The notes under the pieces are model-generated. The model ran no database searches and was not told the DNA's origin. It saw nothing but the letters and a program-made list of their open reading frames with translations. Shown piece by piece: positions 1 to 5,008 of a stretch of 5,195 nt of DNA. A program made the translations under genes and the position numbers. Origin of the DNA: CAZMYO01 sp964570525. GTDB lineage: Bacteria > Patescibacteriota > Patescibacteriia > Magasanikbacterales > GWA2-37-8. Location: the NCBI GenBank assembly GCA_964570525.1, contig CAZMYO010000060.1, positions 1-5,195 on the forward strand. Reading direction: 5' to 3'. How positions within the stretch are numbered: position 1 is the first letter of the stretch; every line of letters starts with the position of its first letter.

Positions 1-812
1 CCGCTTACATCCGGGTTTACTACCACTTCCTTATCTTTATCTTTCGTAAACACCACCGCCAACATAAAAGCCAGTAAAGCCAAGAAGTGGAGCGACGGGG
101 TTCCAAGACCAATGAGGGTGAGGAGAGCGGCGATAATAGTGGGCAGAGTAACGGCGAACAACCCAACGGTGAATAGCTCGCCAAAACGCCAGGTGTACTT
201 CCGGAACTTTGCGGCCAAGAGAACTATTGCCGACACCACCAGAATCGAAACCAGTTGCGCGGCCACCGCCGCCAGATACGCCGCCACCAAAATAATAATC
301 GCGAATAACGCCAGGTAACCGGGGCGCAGGTACTTATCGACATTTTCTAACAGCTGTATTTTGGTTAACGCGTAATCCGGCATTCCTTTCCAATACTGAA
401 TTCGGCGTTCGCCCGAAGATCCGTCTAGAATTTCTATTCTATCTCTGGCAACAAGGAGGCCGCTCTCTCCGGGCTTCTCTAAAAATTTATCAAGGGAGGT
501 GCTGGCCGCGGCGGAGGTATTCACCACGACCGTTACGTTGTCGCTCTGTTTAAAGACCGCCGGCTCGGAGAGGCCGGTGATAGTGAGACTGCCGTCGCGT
601 AGCGTGGCTTTAAAATCCGGAATACTCCCAATCTGCTCTCGGACAGAGCGCGCGGCCTTAGGCAAACTTACCAGCAAAGGAAGCGTGGTTACAGCGACCA
701 GCACGGCGAGCAGCGCTAAAAAATAACGCCAGGCTTTCTTGGGCTCGGCTTTTTGCTGTCTCAACCACGCGACATCGTAGATGCTCTTTTTAAAATTTTC
801 TATGAAGCGCAT
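1..812 (-). CDS. DUF1189-type integral membrane protein, 3' end cut by window edge
   Basis: An uninterrupted minus-strand frame starts at ATG (810-812) and stays open to the left edge, giving 270 residues with no stop. The protein begins MRFIENFKKSIYDVAWLRQQ. A first transmembrane helix lies at about residues 30-50. An extracytoplasmic domain of about 110 residues follows (roughly 52-162), containing DFKATLRDGSLTITGLSEPAV. A cluster of hydrophobic helices then covers about 164-201, 212-236 and 240-255, and the end is charged (TKDKDKEV). One helix, a soluble domain with an 'F.A...DG.L.ITGL' stretch, then a helical bundle is the layout I associate with DUF1189, whose function is unknown. The family call rests on recognition, not a search. 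No Shine-Dalgarno is visible before the start, and the gene begins 20 bp after a hairpin that may terminate rpmG. At this length the protein is probably nearly complete. Confidence 0.75.
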   Translation of the reverse strand, partial: MRFIENFKKSIYDVAWLRQQKAEPKKAWRYFLALLAVLVAVTTLPLLVSLPKAARSVREQIGSIPDFKATLRDGSLTITGLSEPAVFKQSDNVTVVVNTSAAASTSLDKFLEKPGESGLLVARDRIEILDGSSGERRIQYWKGMPDYALTKIQLLENVDKYLRPGYLALFAIIILVAAYLAAVAAQLVSILVVSAIVLLAAKFRKYTWRFGELFTVGLFAVTLPTIIAALLTLIGLGTPSLHFLALLAFMLAVVFTKDKDKEVVVNPDVS

Positions 813-814
813 AG

Positions 815-848
815 GCGAAGTATAAAGGAAAATCCCGCCCAGGCGGGA
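815..848 (-). terminator. Putative intrinsic terminator downstream of rpmG
   Basis: On the minus strand a GC-rich inverted repeat, TCCCGC at one side and GCGGGA at the other (833-838 paired with 843-848, tetraloop between), is followed directly by a U-rich tract TTTTCCTTTAT. It begins 16 bp after the rpmG stop codon. This is the classical form of a Rho-independent terminator, although the U tract is broken by two C. The start codon of the next gene is only 20 bp beyond the stem. Confidence 0.6.
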
Positions 849-864
849 CTCCTATCTCCTAGAG

Positions 865-1020
865 CTATTTAGTTTCTTTGTGAGGAACGTGCTTTTTGCA
901 ATGACGGCAGAATTTGCTAAGCTCCAGGCGGTTCTTCAGAATCTTTTTATTTTTGGTGCTGAAATAATTGGCCTGCTTGCAGACTGAACATTCCATTTTA
1001 ATCATGTTGTCTTGTGACAT
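865..1020 (-). CDS. rpmG: 50S ribosomal protein bL33
   Basis: This 51-residue protein starts MSQDNMIKMECSVCKQANY and ends HKETK. Four cysteines form two CxxC knuckles (C11/C14 and C38/C41), the zinc-ribbon form of bL33, a small protein of the large ribosomal subunit. Between them lies the family's basic core NYFSTKNKKILKNRLELSKF. Length and both ends match the usual bL33 of about 50 residues. The frame is open upstream to a GTG at 1077, but the added 19 residues have no counterpart in bL33, so I chose the ATG at 1018-1020. No clear Shine-Dalgarno precedes it. The gene lies 77 bp after the preceding membrane protein and is followed by a terminator-like hairpin, so it may be a short transcript of its own. 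The secE and nusG genes that often accompany rpmG are absent here. Confidence 0.95.
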   Translation of the reverse strand: MSQDNMIKMECSVCKQANYFSTKNKKILKNRLELSKFCRHCKKHVPHKETK

Positions 1021-1053
1021 AACGTAAGGATTTAGGCCATAAATACTGGCCGG

Positions 1054-1087
1054 AGTATATCCTACCATAACTTCCACGGATAATCAA
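1054..1087 (-). promoter_or_regulatory. Possible sigma-70-type promoter for rpmG
   Basis: In the 77-bp gap before rpmG the minus strand has TTGATT (1082-1087) as a -35-like hexamer and TAGGAT (1059-1064) 17 bp further on. A better -10 match, TATACT (1054-1059), overlaps it but gives a 22-bp spacing. The resulting leader would be about 20-35 nt. Neither pairing is strong, so this is a weak candidate based only on consensus similarity. Confidence 0.25.
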
Positions 1088-1097
1088 GAGCCTGTTA

Positions 1098-1496
1098 TCA
1101 CTCACTCCAGCTACTTTTGAGATAGGCAAACAATGTGAGGGCGTACCAAGCGAGGGTTGCAAACCCCAATCGCGGCAAATCCCGGTCTAAGTTCGTAACC
1201 TGAAAGCGCGTAGTATAGCCGCCGGTCCGGGAAATCCAATAGGCGTTCAGCATGCTTACCAAAATGCCAACCATGGTAATAATAAATAGCGCGCGGTATT
1301 TACGCGGATTAAGGCTTGTAAGCAAGAGGAGAGCCGCGTAAGTGAAGGCGTAAATAGCGATATAGCGATCGTGAGTGGGAAGAAAAATTTTATCGTGTTC
1401 CAAAATCGGCAGACCAAAAAAATGAAGAACCGCCTCAAACAGAAAGAAGGCGGCCCCGGCCCATAAGAGTAATGCGAGTAATCGCCGATATAACAT
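1098..1496 (-). CDS. Small four-helix membrane protein of unknown function
   Basis: I do not recognise this 132-residue protein. It starts MLYRRLLALLLWAGAAFFLF and has four likely transmembrane helices at about residues 5-27, 44-61, 68-88 and 110-127. Loops are short, with a charged/proline loop (GLPILEHDKIFLPTHDRY) between helices 1 and 2, and RTGGYTTRFQVTNLDRDLPR between helices 3 and 4. No cysteine pair, signal-peptidase site or nucleotide-binding motif is visible. The frame is open further up to 1559, but that extension runs through a duplicated tRNA fragment and encodes hydrophilic residues unlike a membrane-protein N-terminus, so I chose the ATG at 1494-1496. No Shine-Dalgarno is visible. 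The gene lies 67 bp after tRNA-Thr(GGT) and may be transcribed from the tRNA promoter. The steady hydrophobic pattern supports a real gene; the function is unknown. Confidence 0.7.
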   Translation of the reverse strand: MLYRRLLALLLWAGAAFFLFEAVLHFFGLPILEHDKIFLPTHDRYIAIYAFTYAALLLLTSLNPRKYRALFIITMVGILVSMLNAYWISRTGGYTTRFQVTNLDRDLPRLGFATLAWYALTLFAYLKSSWSE

Positions 1497-1511
1497 ACGG
1501 TAAAATATTTG

Positions 1512-1535
1512 GAGCCGTTGCGCGGAATTGTCCGC
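1512..1535 (-). repeat. Duplicated 3' fragment of tRNA-Thr(GGT)
   Basis: GAGCCGTTGCGCGGAATTG (1512-1530, plus strand) is an exact 19-bp copy of 1563-1581. That region is the last 18 nt of tRNA-Thr(GGT), i.e. the 3' half of the T arm, the 3' acceptor strand and the discriminator, plus 1 bp outside the gene. Similarity continues to 1535 (CCGC, matching 1584-1587) if one base is deleted in the fragment. The two copies are 51 bp apart in the same orientation. The fragment lacks the D arm, anticodon arm and 5' acceptor strand, so it cannot be a tRNA. Confidence 0.85.
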
Positions 1536-1563
1536 CTTGGGCGGAAACCCGATGCACAACTTG

Positions 1564-1636
1564 AGCCGTTGCGCGGAATTGAACCGCGGACCTTTTCCTT
1601 ACCATGGAAATGCTCTACCAACTGAGCTACAACGGC
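1564..1636 (-). tRNA. tRNA-Thr (anticodon GGT)
   Basis: This 73-nt minus-strand gene folds as a standard cloverleaf. The acceptor is GCCGTTG/CAACGGC with discriminator T. The D stem is GCTC/GAGC with loop AGTTGGTA. The anticodon stem is TTTCC/GGAAA with loop ATGGTAA, giving anticodon GGT (Thr, ACC/ACU codons). The variable loop is AGGTC and the T arm CGCGG-TTCAATT-CCGCG. The 3' CCA is not encoded (the next bases are CAA), so it must be added by a CCA-adding enzyme. It lies 12 bp after tRNA-Thr(TGT), and its 3' end is duplicated 51 bp downstream. Confidence 0.97.
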
Positions 1637-1648
1637 ATGAATTTTGAG

Positions 1649-1721
1649 AGCCAACAGTCGGGCTTGAACCGACGACCTGCGGTTTACAAAACCGCTGCTC
1701 TACCAACTGAGCTATGTTGGC
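1649..1721 (-). tRNA. tRNA-Thr (anticodon TGT)
   Basis: This 73-nt minus-strand gene forms a complete cloverleaf. The acceptor is GCCAACA/TGTTGGC with discriminator T, and the D arm is the same as in the neighbouring tRNA-Thr. The anticodon stem is GCGGT/ACCGC with loop TTTGTAA, giving anticodon TGT (Thr, mainly ACA). The variable loop is AGGTC and the T arm GTCGG-TTCAAGC-CCGAC. No CCA is encoded (the next bases are CTC). With the adjacent GGT gene it provides two threonine isoacceptors in tandem, probably processed from one transcript. Confidence 0.97.
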
Positions 1722-1730
1722 AAATTTTCG

Positions 1731-1775
1731 ACTTTACGGACTTTATAGACTTTCTAGACTTTACGGACTTTCGAC
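1731..1775 (-). repeat. 9-bp tandem repeat (five units) between tRNA-Tyr and tRNA-Thr
   Basis: On the plus strand five consecutive 9-mers read ACTTTACGG, ACTTTATAG, ACTTTCTAG, ACTTTACGG and ACTTTCGAC. The first five bases (ACTTT) are constant and the last four vary. The sixth, half-matching unit before it is AAATTTTCG. The array fills most of the 63-bp gap between the two tRNA genes and would lie in the tRNA precursor spacer. The units are too short and lack unique spacers, so this is a minisatellite and not a CRISPR. Confidence 0.85.
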
Positions 1776-1784
1776 TATCACGAG

Positions 1785-1866
1785 TGGGCAGGCTAGGATT
1801 CGAACCTAGGAAGGCGTAGCCAGCTGATTTACAGTCAGCCCCGTTTGACCGCTTCGGTACCTGCCC
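1785..1866 (-). tRNA. tRNA-Tyr (anticodon GTA)
   Basis: This 82-nt minus-strand gene is a class II tRNA with a long variable arm. The acceptor is GGGCAGG/CCTGCCC with discriminator A. The D arm is CCGA...CGG with the GCGG loop stretch. The anticodon stem is GCTGA/TCAGC with loop CTGTAAA, giving anticodon GTA (Tyr). The variable arm is TGGCTACGCCTTC and the T arm CTAGG-TTCGAAT-CCTAG. No CCA is encoded (CTC follows). It is first in the tRNA block, and its 5' end is duplicated 121 bp upstream. Confidence 0.97.
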
Positions 1867-1872
1867 ATTAAA
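1856..1872 (-). repeat. Direct repeat copy A (5' end of tRNA-Tyr)
   Basis: GGTACCTGCCCATTAAA (plus strand) is identical to 1977-1993. This copy holds the first 11 nt of tRNA-Tyr (GGGCAGGTACC on the minus strand) and the 6 bp before it. The two copies lie 121 bp apart in the same orientation and bracket a 104-bp segment. Confidence 0.85.
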
Positions 1873-1948
1873 CTAAGTTATTTGTATGAACTGCTTTGCT
1901 CCTTTTGCTTTTAAACCAGCACCGCAGGAGAAGCGGAGCGGAGTTTAT

Positions 1949-1976
1949 CCCGCATAGAGCGAAGCTCTTGTGCGGG
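1949..1976. repeat. Strong imperfect hairpin in the tRNA leader region
   Basis: CCCGCA (1949-1954) pairs with TGCGGG (1971-1976), and inside this AGAGC (1956-1960) pairs with GCTCT (1964-1968) around a GAA loop, with a 1x2 internal loop between the stems. That makes 11 base pairs in 28 nt. No T tract follows on either strand, so it is not a standard intrinsic terminator. It abuts the upstream copy of the tRNA-Tyr 5' repeat and could be part of a dispersed palindromic repeat, which this window alone cannot show. Confidence 0.6.
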
Positions 1977-1993
1977 GGTACCTGCCCATTAAA
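1977..1993 (-). repeat. Direct repeat copy B (detached tRNA-Tyr 5' end)
   Basis: This exact 17-bp copy of 1856-1872 is placed 10 bp after the stop codon of the TPR gene. It contains the first 11 nt of tRNA-Tyr but is followed on the minus strand by the hairpin and not by the rest of the tRNA, so it is a fragment. Confidence 0.85.
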
Positions 1994-2003
1994 ACACCGG
2001 CTA

Positions 2004-2903
2004 CTACTTCAGCGCGTTTATTCGCTCGTGGAAGTCTGCCAGTTTCTGATTGTTGGGATTTACCAAGCGTAACTCTTGATAAGCTTGCAAGGCTAAATCT
2101 TTATCGCCACATAGTATCATAATTTTTATCAATAAGTCAAGATATTTAGGGTTTCTTGGCTCCAGCTCCACCGCCTGCAAAATAGCTTCTTTGGCTACCT
2201 CCGGCTGCTCTACCCGAAGAAGCAGCTCCGCCAAATGATAGAATCTGGAAGATAGGGAATCGTTTATTACGGCAGCTTGCTGGTAGAAACTAATTGCCTT
2301 ATCCAAATCCCCTTTTTGCTCCGCGATGTCAGCAATTTTTACCATCACACTATCGTTGCCCGGAGAAAGCTGGAGTAAAAAAAGATACGTTTCTCGCGCC
2401 TCATCAAGCGAACCCTTGGCTAGATAAGTATCGGCCAAACCGCGGTACGCCGCTACCGATTTTGGATCTAGCTTAATCGCGGCGATAAAGAACTCTTCCG
2501 CTTGCTCCAAGTGTTCGTTCTTAAGTTCAACCTCGCCCTCTTGAATAATATTCAGGATCTTTTGCTCTTTATTTTCATCAGTTGGAACCGCGAGCTTTCT
2601 CCTTACTCGCTCTTCATGATGCAAGAGTTTCTCTATCCGGCCCACATATACTCTAAAACGAAGCTGCAGTTTGCGAAGTATTGCGAGCATGGGCTGCAAG
2701 CGCTTAGCCCAAGCTTTTTTGATTCTACTGCCTTGAGCCTCGATGCGCCGAGCAATAATTTCTCTTTTTTTTCTGGCCTCGCGCTCGGCCGGCAGATTCT
2801 CGATATCTAGGTTGGAAAGCTGGGGAAATTTACGGATAATAATAACAGCGGCTACCGCGGCGCCGAGCAGAATAAAAATTAAAGGAATTACAGTATACGA
2901 CAT
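2004..2903 (-). CDS. Membrane-anchored TPR-repeat protein
   Basis: This is a 299-residue protein. An N-terminal transmembrane helix (about residues 5-24, VIPLIFILLGAAVAAVIIIRK) has almost nothing before it. A strongly basic, coiled-coil-like stretch follows at about 38-105 (EREARKKREII, AKRLQ, RVRRKLAV). About five tetratricopeptide repeats then cover about 113-286, with typical cores GEVELKNEHLEQAEEFFIAAIKLDP and GLADTYLAKGSLDEARETYLFLLQLSP. TPR arrays bind peptides or partner proteins, so a scaffold or assembly role at the inner face of the membrane is an inference; the partner is unknown. The frame extends to a TTG at 2960, but this overlaps tpiA and adds charged residues before the membrane helix, so I chose the ATG at 2901-2903, 26 bp after the tpiA stop. 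No Shine-Dalgarno is visible. It is the last gene of the likely glyQS-M16-tpiA operon. Confidence 0.88.
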   Translation of the reverse strand: MSYTVIPLIFILLGAAVAAVIIIRKFPQLSNLDIENLPAEREARKKREIIARRIEAQGSRIKKAWAKRLQPMLAILRKLQLRFRVYVGRIEKLLHHEERVRRKLAVPTDENKEQKILNIIQEGEVELKNEHLEQAEEFFIAAIKLDPKSVAAYRGLADTYLAKGSLDEARETYLFLLQLSPGNDSVMVKIADIAEQKGDLDKAISFYQQAAVINDSLSSRFYHLAELLLRVEQPEVAKEAILQAVELEPRNPKYLDLLIKIMILCGDKDLALQAYQELRLVNPNNQKLADFHERINALK

Positions 2904-2929
2904 ATCGAAAAAATCTGCTGATAAAAATC

Positions 2930-3682
2930 TTACAAACTTTTTTCTACCAGCTCCAGCCAACTTTCTAGTTTGGCCGAAGCGCCACCAACCAAAACTCCGT
3001 TTACGTGCGGGGACGACAGATACTGCCGAACATTTTCGGCGCGCACACTGCCCCCGTAGAGAATCCTTGGCTCAACTTTTCCCAAGAGTCCAACGACATA
3101 TTTTTCAATCAAGGCTGCCATCCGTTCCGCTTCGGCCGGGTCGCAAGCTTCTCCCGTGCCGATCGCCCAGACCGGCTCGTAGGCCACCAAAACTTCGCTC
3201 TCGGCCGAAAAGTTGAGGCCGGTAAACGCGGCCCGAAGCTGCGCCTCTACTACTTCCTCGGTTTTTCCGCTCTTTCGCTCCGCCGAAGTTTCTCCCACGC
3301 ACAATACTGGTGTGAGGCCAGCCGCGAGCGCCGCTTCCATCTTCTGCCGCGTCTCGTGATTGGTTTCGTGAAATAAGTGCCGGCGCTCCGAATGCCCGAT
3401 AAGCGCGTACCCACACCCGGCAGATTGATACATTGCCGCGGACACCTCGCCGGTAAGCCCACCCTTGTCCACCCAATAAACATTCTGCGCGCCCAAGCCA
3501 ATAGCCGACTGGCCGAGAGCTTCTTTTACAAAACACAACGCCAACGCCGTTGGAAACACAACCATTTTAATGTCGGGAGAAATATTTTTACTTTCTTTCG
3601 CCAAGCTCTTTGCTAAAGCAACGCTCTCATCATTATTCAAATACATTTTCCAGTTGGCGAAAAGATATGCTTTCTTTTTCAT
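2930..3682 (-). CDS. tpiA: Triosephosphate isomerase
   Basis: The protein interconverts dihydroxyacetone phosphate and glyceraldehyde 3-phosphate in glycolysis, in the cytoplasm. Its 250 residues match the usual length for the family. The key parts of the TIM barrel are present: FANWKM with substrate-binding N10 and K12, IGHSERR with catalytic electrophile H97, AYEPVWAIGTG with catalytic base E169 and the mobile loop 6 behind it, and the phosphate-binding stretches YGGSV (209-213) and LVGGASA (231-237). It should therefore be active. The ATG at 3680-3682 is 6 bp after the stop of the M16 peptidase gene, which points to co-transcription and translational coupling. No Shine-Dalgarno is evident. 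No other glycolytic gene is in the window. Confidence 0.98.
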   Translation of the reverse strand: MKKKAYLFANWKMYLNNDESVALAKSLAKESKNISPDIKMVVFPTALALCFVKEALGQSAIGLGAQNVYWVDKGGLTGEVSAAMYQSAGCGYALIGHSERRHLFHETNHETRQKMEAALAAGLTPVLCVGETSAERKSGKTEEVVEAQLRAAFTGLNFSAESEVLVAYEPVWAIGTGEACDPAEAERMAALIEKYVVGLLGKVEPRILYGGSVRAENVRQYLSSPHVNGVLVGGASAKLESWLELVEKSL

Positions 3683-3688
3683 ATGATT

Positions 3689-4990
3689 TTACTTCAGCAT
3701 TTTTAGCACATGGGATTTTGAAAACGGCGCGATCACGGCCAGTCGCATCGCTGGCGGCACAAATAATTTTTTAGCCACGCGCTGAACCTCTTTGATAGTA
3801 ACTTTTTTAAGCTGCGCGATCATATATTCCGGCGTCTCAATCCGCGGGGCAAAAACAAATTCTTTGGCGTACCACTGCGCCTGAAAGTTACTGCTTTCGA
3901 GCCGGAGCGCCAAAGAACCGGCCATACTCGTTTTTGCGTTACGCAATTCCTGTTCCAAAATCGGCTCGGTTGTCATGCGCATTATTTCTGTTTTAATAAC
4001 GGCCAGGGCTTCGGGAAAGCGCGCCGGGTCAAGACCGGCTTGGACGTAGAGCGTGCCTGCGTCGCGATAGAGCGCGCTGCCGGCATGCACCGTATAAGCC
4101 AAACCGCGCTTTTCTCGCACTTCCACAAACAAACGCGAGCTCATGCCGGTTCCTAAAATATTAAGCAAAATAGACACGGCAAACCGATCCGGATGATTAT
4201 CGGGAATGCCGGGAAAGCCAAGCATCATCTGCGCCTGATCAACTTTTTTCTCATGCACTGCCACCCGCTTCTCAAGCGGCACCGTTCCCGCTGGCCAGTG
4301 AAACGGCGTAAATCCCTTTTTATAAAAAGCAAATTTTTCCGCTTTCGTGGGGGCAACTTGGTTGCCAAAATAACCGACCAATTTTTTCATTTGTGCTTTT
4401 CTAATGTTCCCGGCCGCTACCAAAACCATATTACGCGGTGAATAATGTTTTTGATAATATTGCCATAGTTCTTGGCGGCTTAACCCCCGCACCGTCTCCT
4501 CGGTGCCGCCAATATCCCATCCTAAGGGGCAATCGCCAAACGTCACTTCCTCAAACAGCTGGTCGATCGCCATCACGGGGTTGTCTTTATACATCCGGAG
4601 CTCTTCCACAATCGCGCCCTTTTCTTTTTCCACTTCGGGCTCTTCAATTTTGGAATGATAAATCATGTCCGAGAGCAAATTATAGGCTACTTCCTGGTCA
4701 TCACCATTAATTGTAATGTAATATCCGGTAAAATCTTTATTGGTAAAGGCATTGTAATCTGCCCCGTACGCCTCAATGGTGCGCGAAATATCCTGAGCCG
4801 TCGGCCGCTTGCTCGTTCCCTTAAACAGCATGTGCTCCACAAAATGCGAGGCGCCGGATAATTTTTTTGTCTCGTAGCGTGACCCCACCGGAAACATCGC
4901 CATCACCGTCGCCGCGCGCGTCCCCGCGACCGGAACCGTAATCAGGGTTATCCCATTTTTTAGTTTACTAATTTTATACATAAGTATCAT
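3689..4990 (-). CDS. M16 family zinc metallopeptidase (processing-peptidase-like)
   Basis: The 433-residue protein belongs to the M16 (pitrilysin/mitochondrial processing peptidase) family, which degrades or trims peptides in a clam-shell chamber. The inverted zinc motif HFVEH is at residues 49-53 (two His ligands and catalytic Glu E52), with the distal acidic ligand in the E129-E130 pair of GAIVEELRMYKDNP about 76 residues later. The C-terminal half has the substrate-binding R and Y in SSRLFVEVREKRGLAYTV (about 284-301). Both halves on one chain of about 430 residues suggest a self-associating M16B-type enzyme. There is no signal peptide, so it is probably cytoplasmic. The start is uncertain: ATG at 4988-4990, or ATG at 4979-4981 (MYKISKLKNG), which begins more like its relatives. 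Neither has a Shine-Dalgarno. It lies 18 bp after the glyQS stop, so it is probably in one operon with it. The substrate is unknown. Confidence 0.93.
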   Translation of the reverse strand: MILMYKISKLKNGITLITVPVAGTRAATVMAMFPVGSRYETKKLSGASHFVEHMLFKGTSKRPTAQDISRTIEAYGADYNAFTNKDFTGYYITINGDDQEVAYNLLSDMIYHSKIEEPEVEKEKGAIVEELRMYKDNPVMAIDQLFEEVTFGDCPLGWDIGGTEETVRGLSRQELWQYYQKHYSPRNMVLVAAGNIRKAQMKKLVGYFGNQVAPTKAEKFAFYKKGFTPFHWPAGTVPLEKRVAVHEKKVDQAQMMLGFPGIPDNHPDRFAVSILLNILGTGMSSRLFVEVREKRGLAYTVHAGSALYRDAGTLYVQAGLDPARFPEALAVIKTEIMRMTTEPILEQELRNAKTSMAGSLALRLESSNFQAQWYAKEFVFAPRIETPEYMIAQLKKVTIKEVQRVAKKLFVPPAMRLAVIAPFSKSHVLKMLK

Positions 4991-5008
4991 CTTGCTAAGG
5001 GGAGGATG

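Noticed and set aside
112..726. Two plus-strand frames (112-318 and 499-726)
   Set aside because: They lie opposite the DUF1189-type membrane protein, which has a continuous frame with clear helices; the plus-strand products are low-complexity Ala/Thr/Arg-rich.
1021..1077. N-terminal extension of bL33 to the GTG at 1077
   Set aside because: The extra 19 residues have no counterpart in bL33, and the stretch carries the possible promoter.
1531..1545. Hairpin TCCGCC-TTG-GGCGGA as a terminator of the tRNA block
   Set aside because: The stem is good (6 bp) but no T tract follows on the minus strand; the next bases are CAATTCCGCG of the tRNA fragment. The membrane-protein gene could still be on the same transcript.
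1256..1654. Minus-strand open frame beginning MALKIHAVVAQLVEHFHGKEK
   Set aside because: Its first part is tRNA-Thr(GGT) translated (AQLVEH...KVRGSIPRNG is a well-known false product of tRNA sequence), and the rest overlaps the better-supported membrane-protein frame.
1731..1775. Tandem repeat as a CRISPR array
   Set aside because: The 9-bp units lie directly next to each other with no spacers, and no cas gene is present.
1604..1819. Plus-strand open frame with a DFTDFIDFLDFTDF stretch
   Set aside because: It runs antisense through three tRNA genes, and the repeated peptide is only the 9-bp tandem repeat read in frame.
1867..1948. A promoter for the tRNA block upstream of tRNA-Tyr
   Set aside because: The minus strand here has A/T-rich hexamers (TACAAA, TTTAAA), but no -35/-10 pair at 16-18 bp spacing, so I did not call one.
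2743..3536. Several long open frames on both strands across tpiA (plus 2743-3216 and 3005-3376; minus 3105-3536 and 3250-3501)
   Set aside because: All overlap tpiA, whose catalytic motifs are intact. Their products are Arg/Pro-rich without any recognisable domain, as expected of shadow frames in GC-richer coding DNA.
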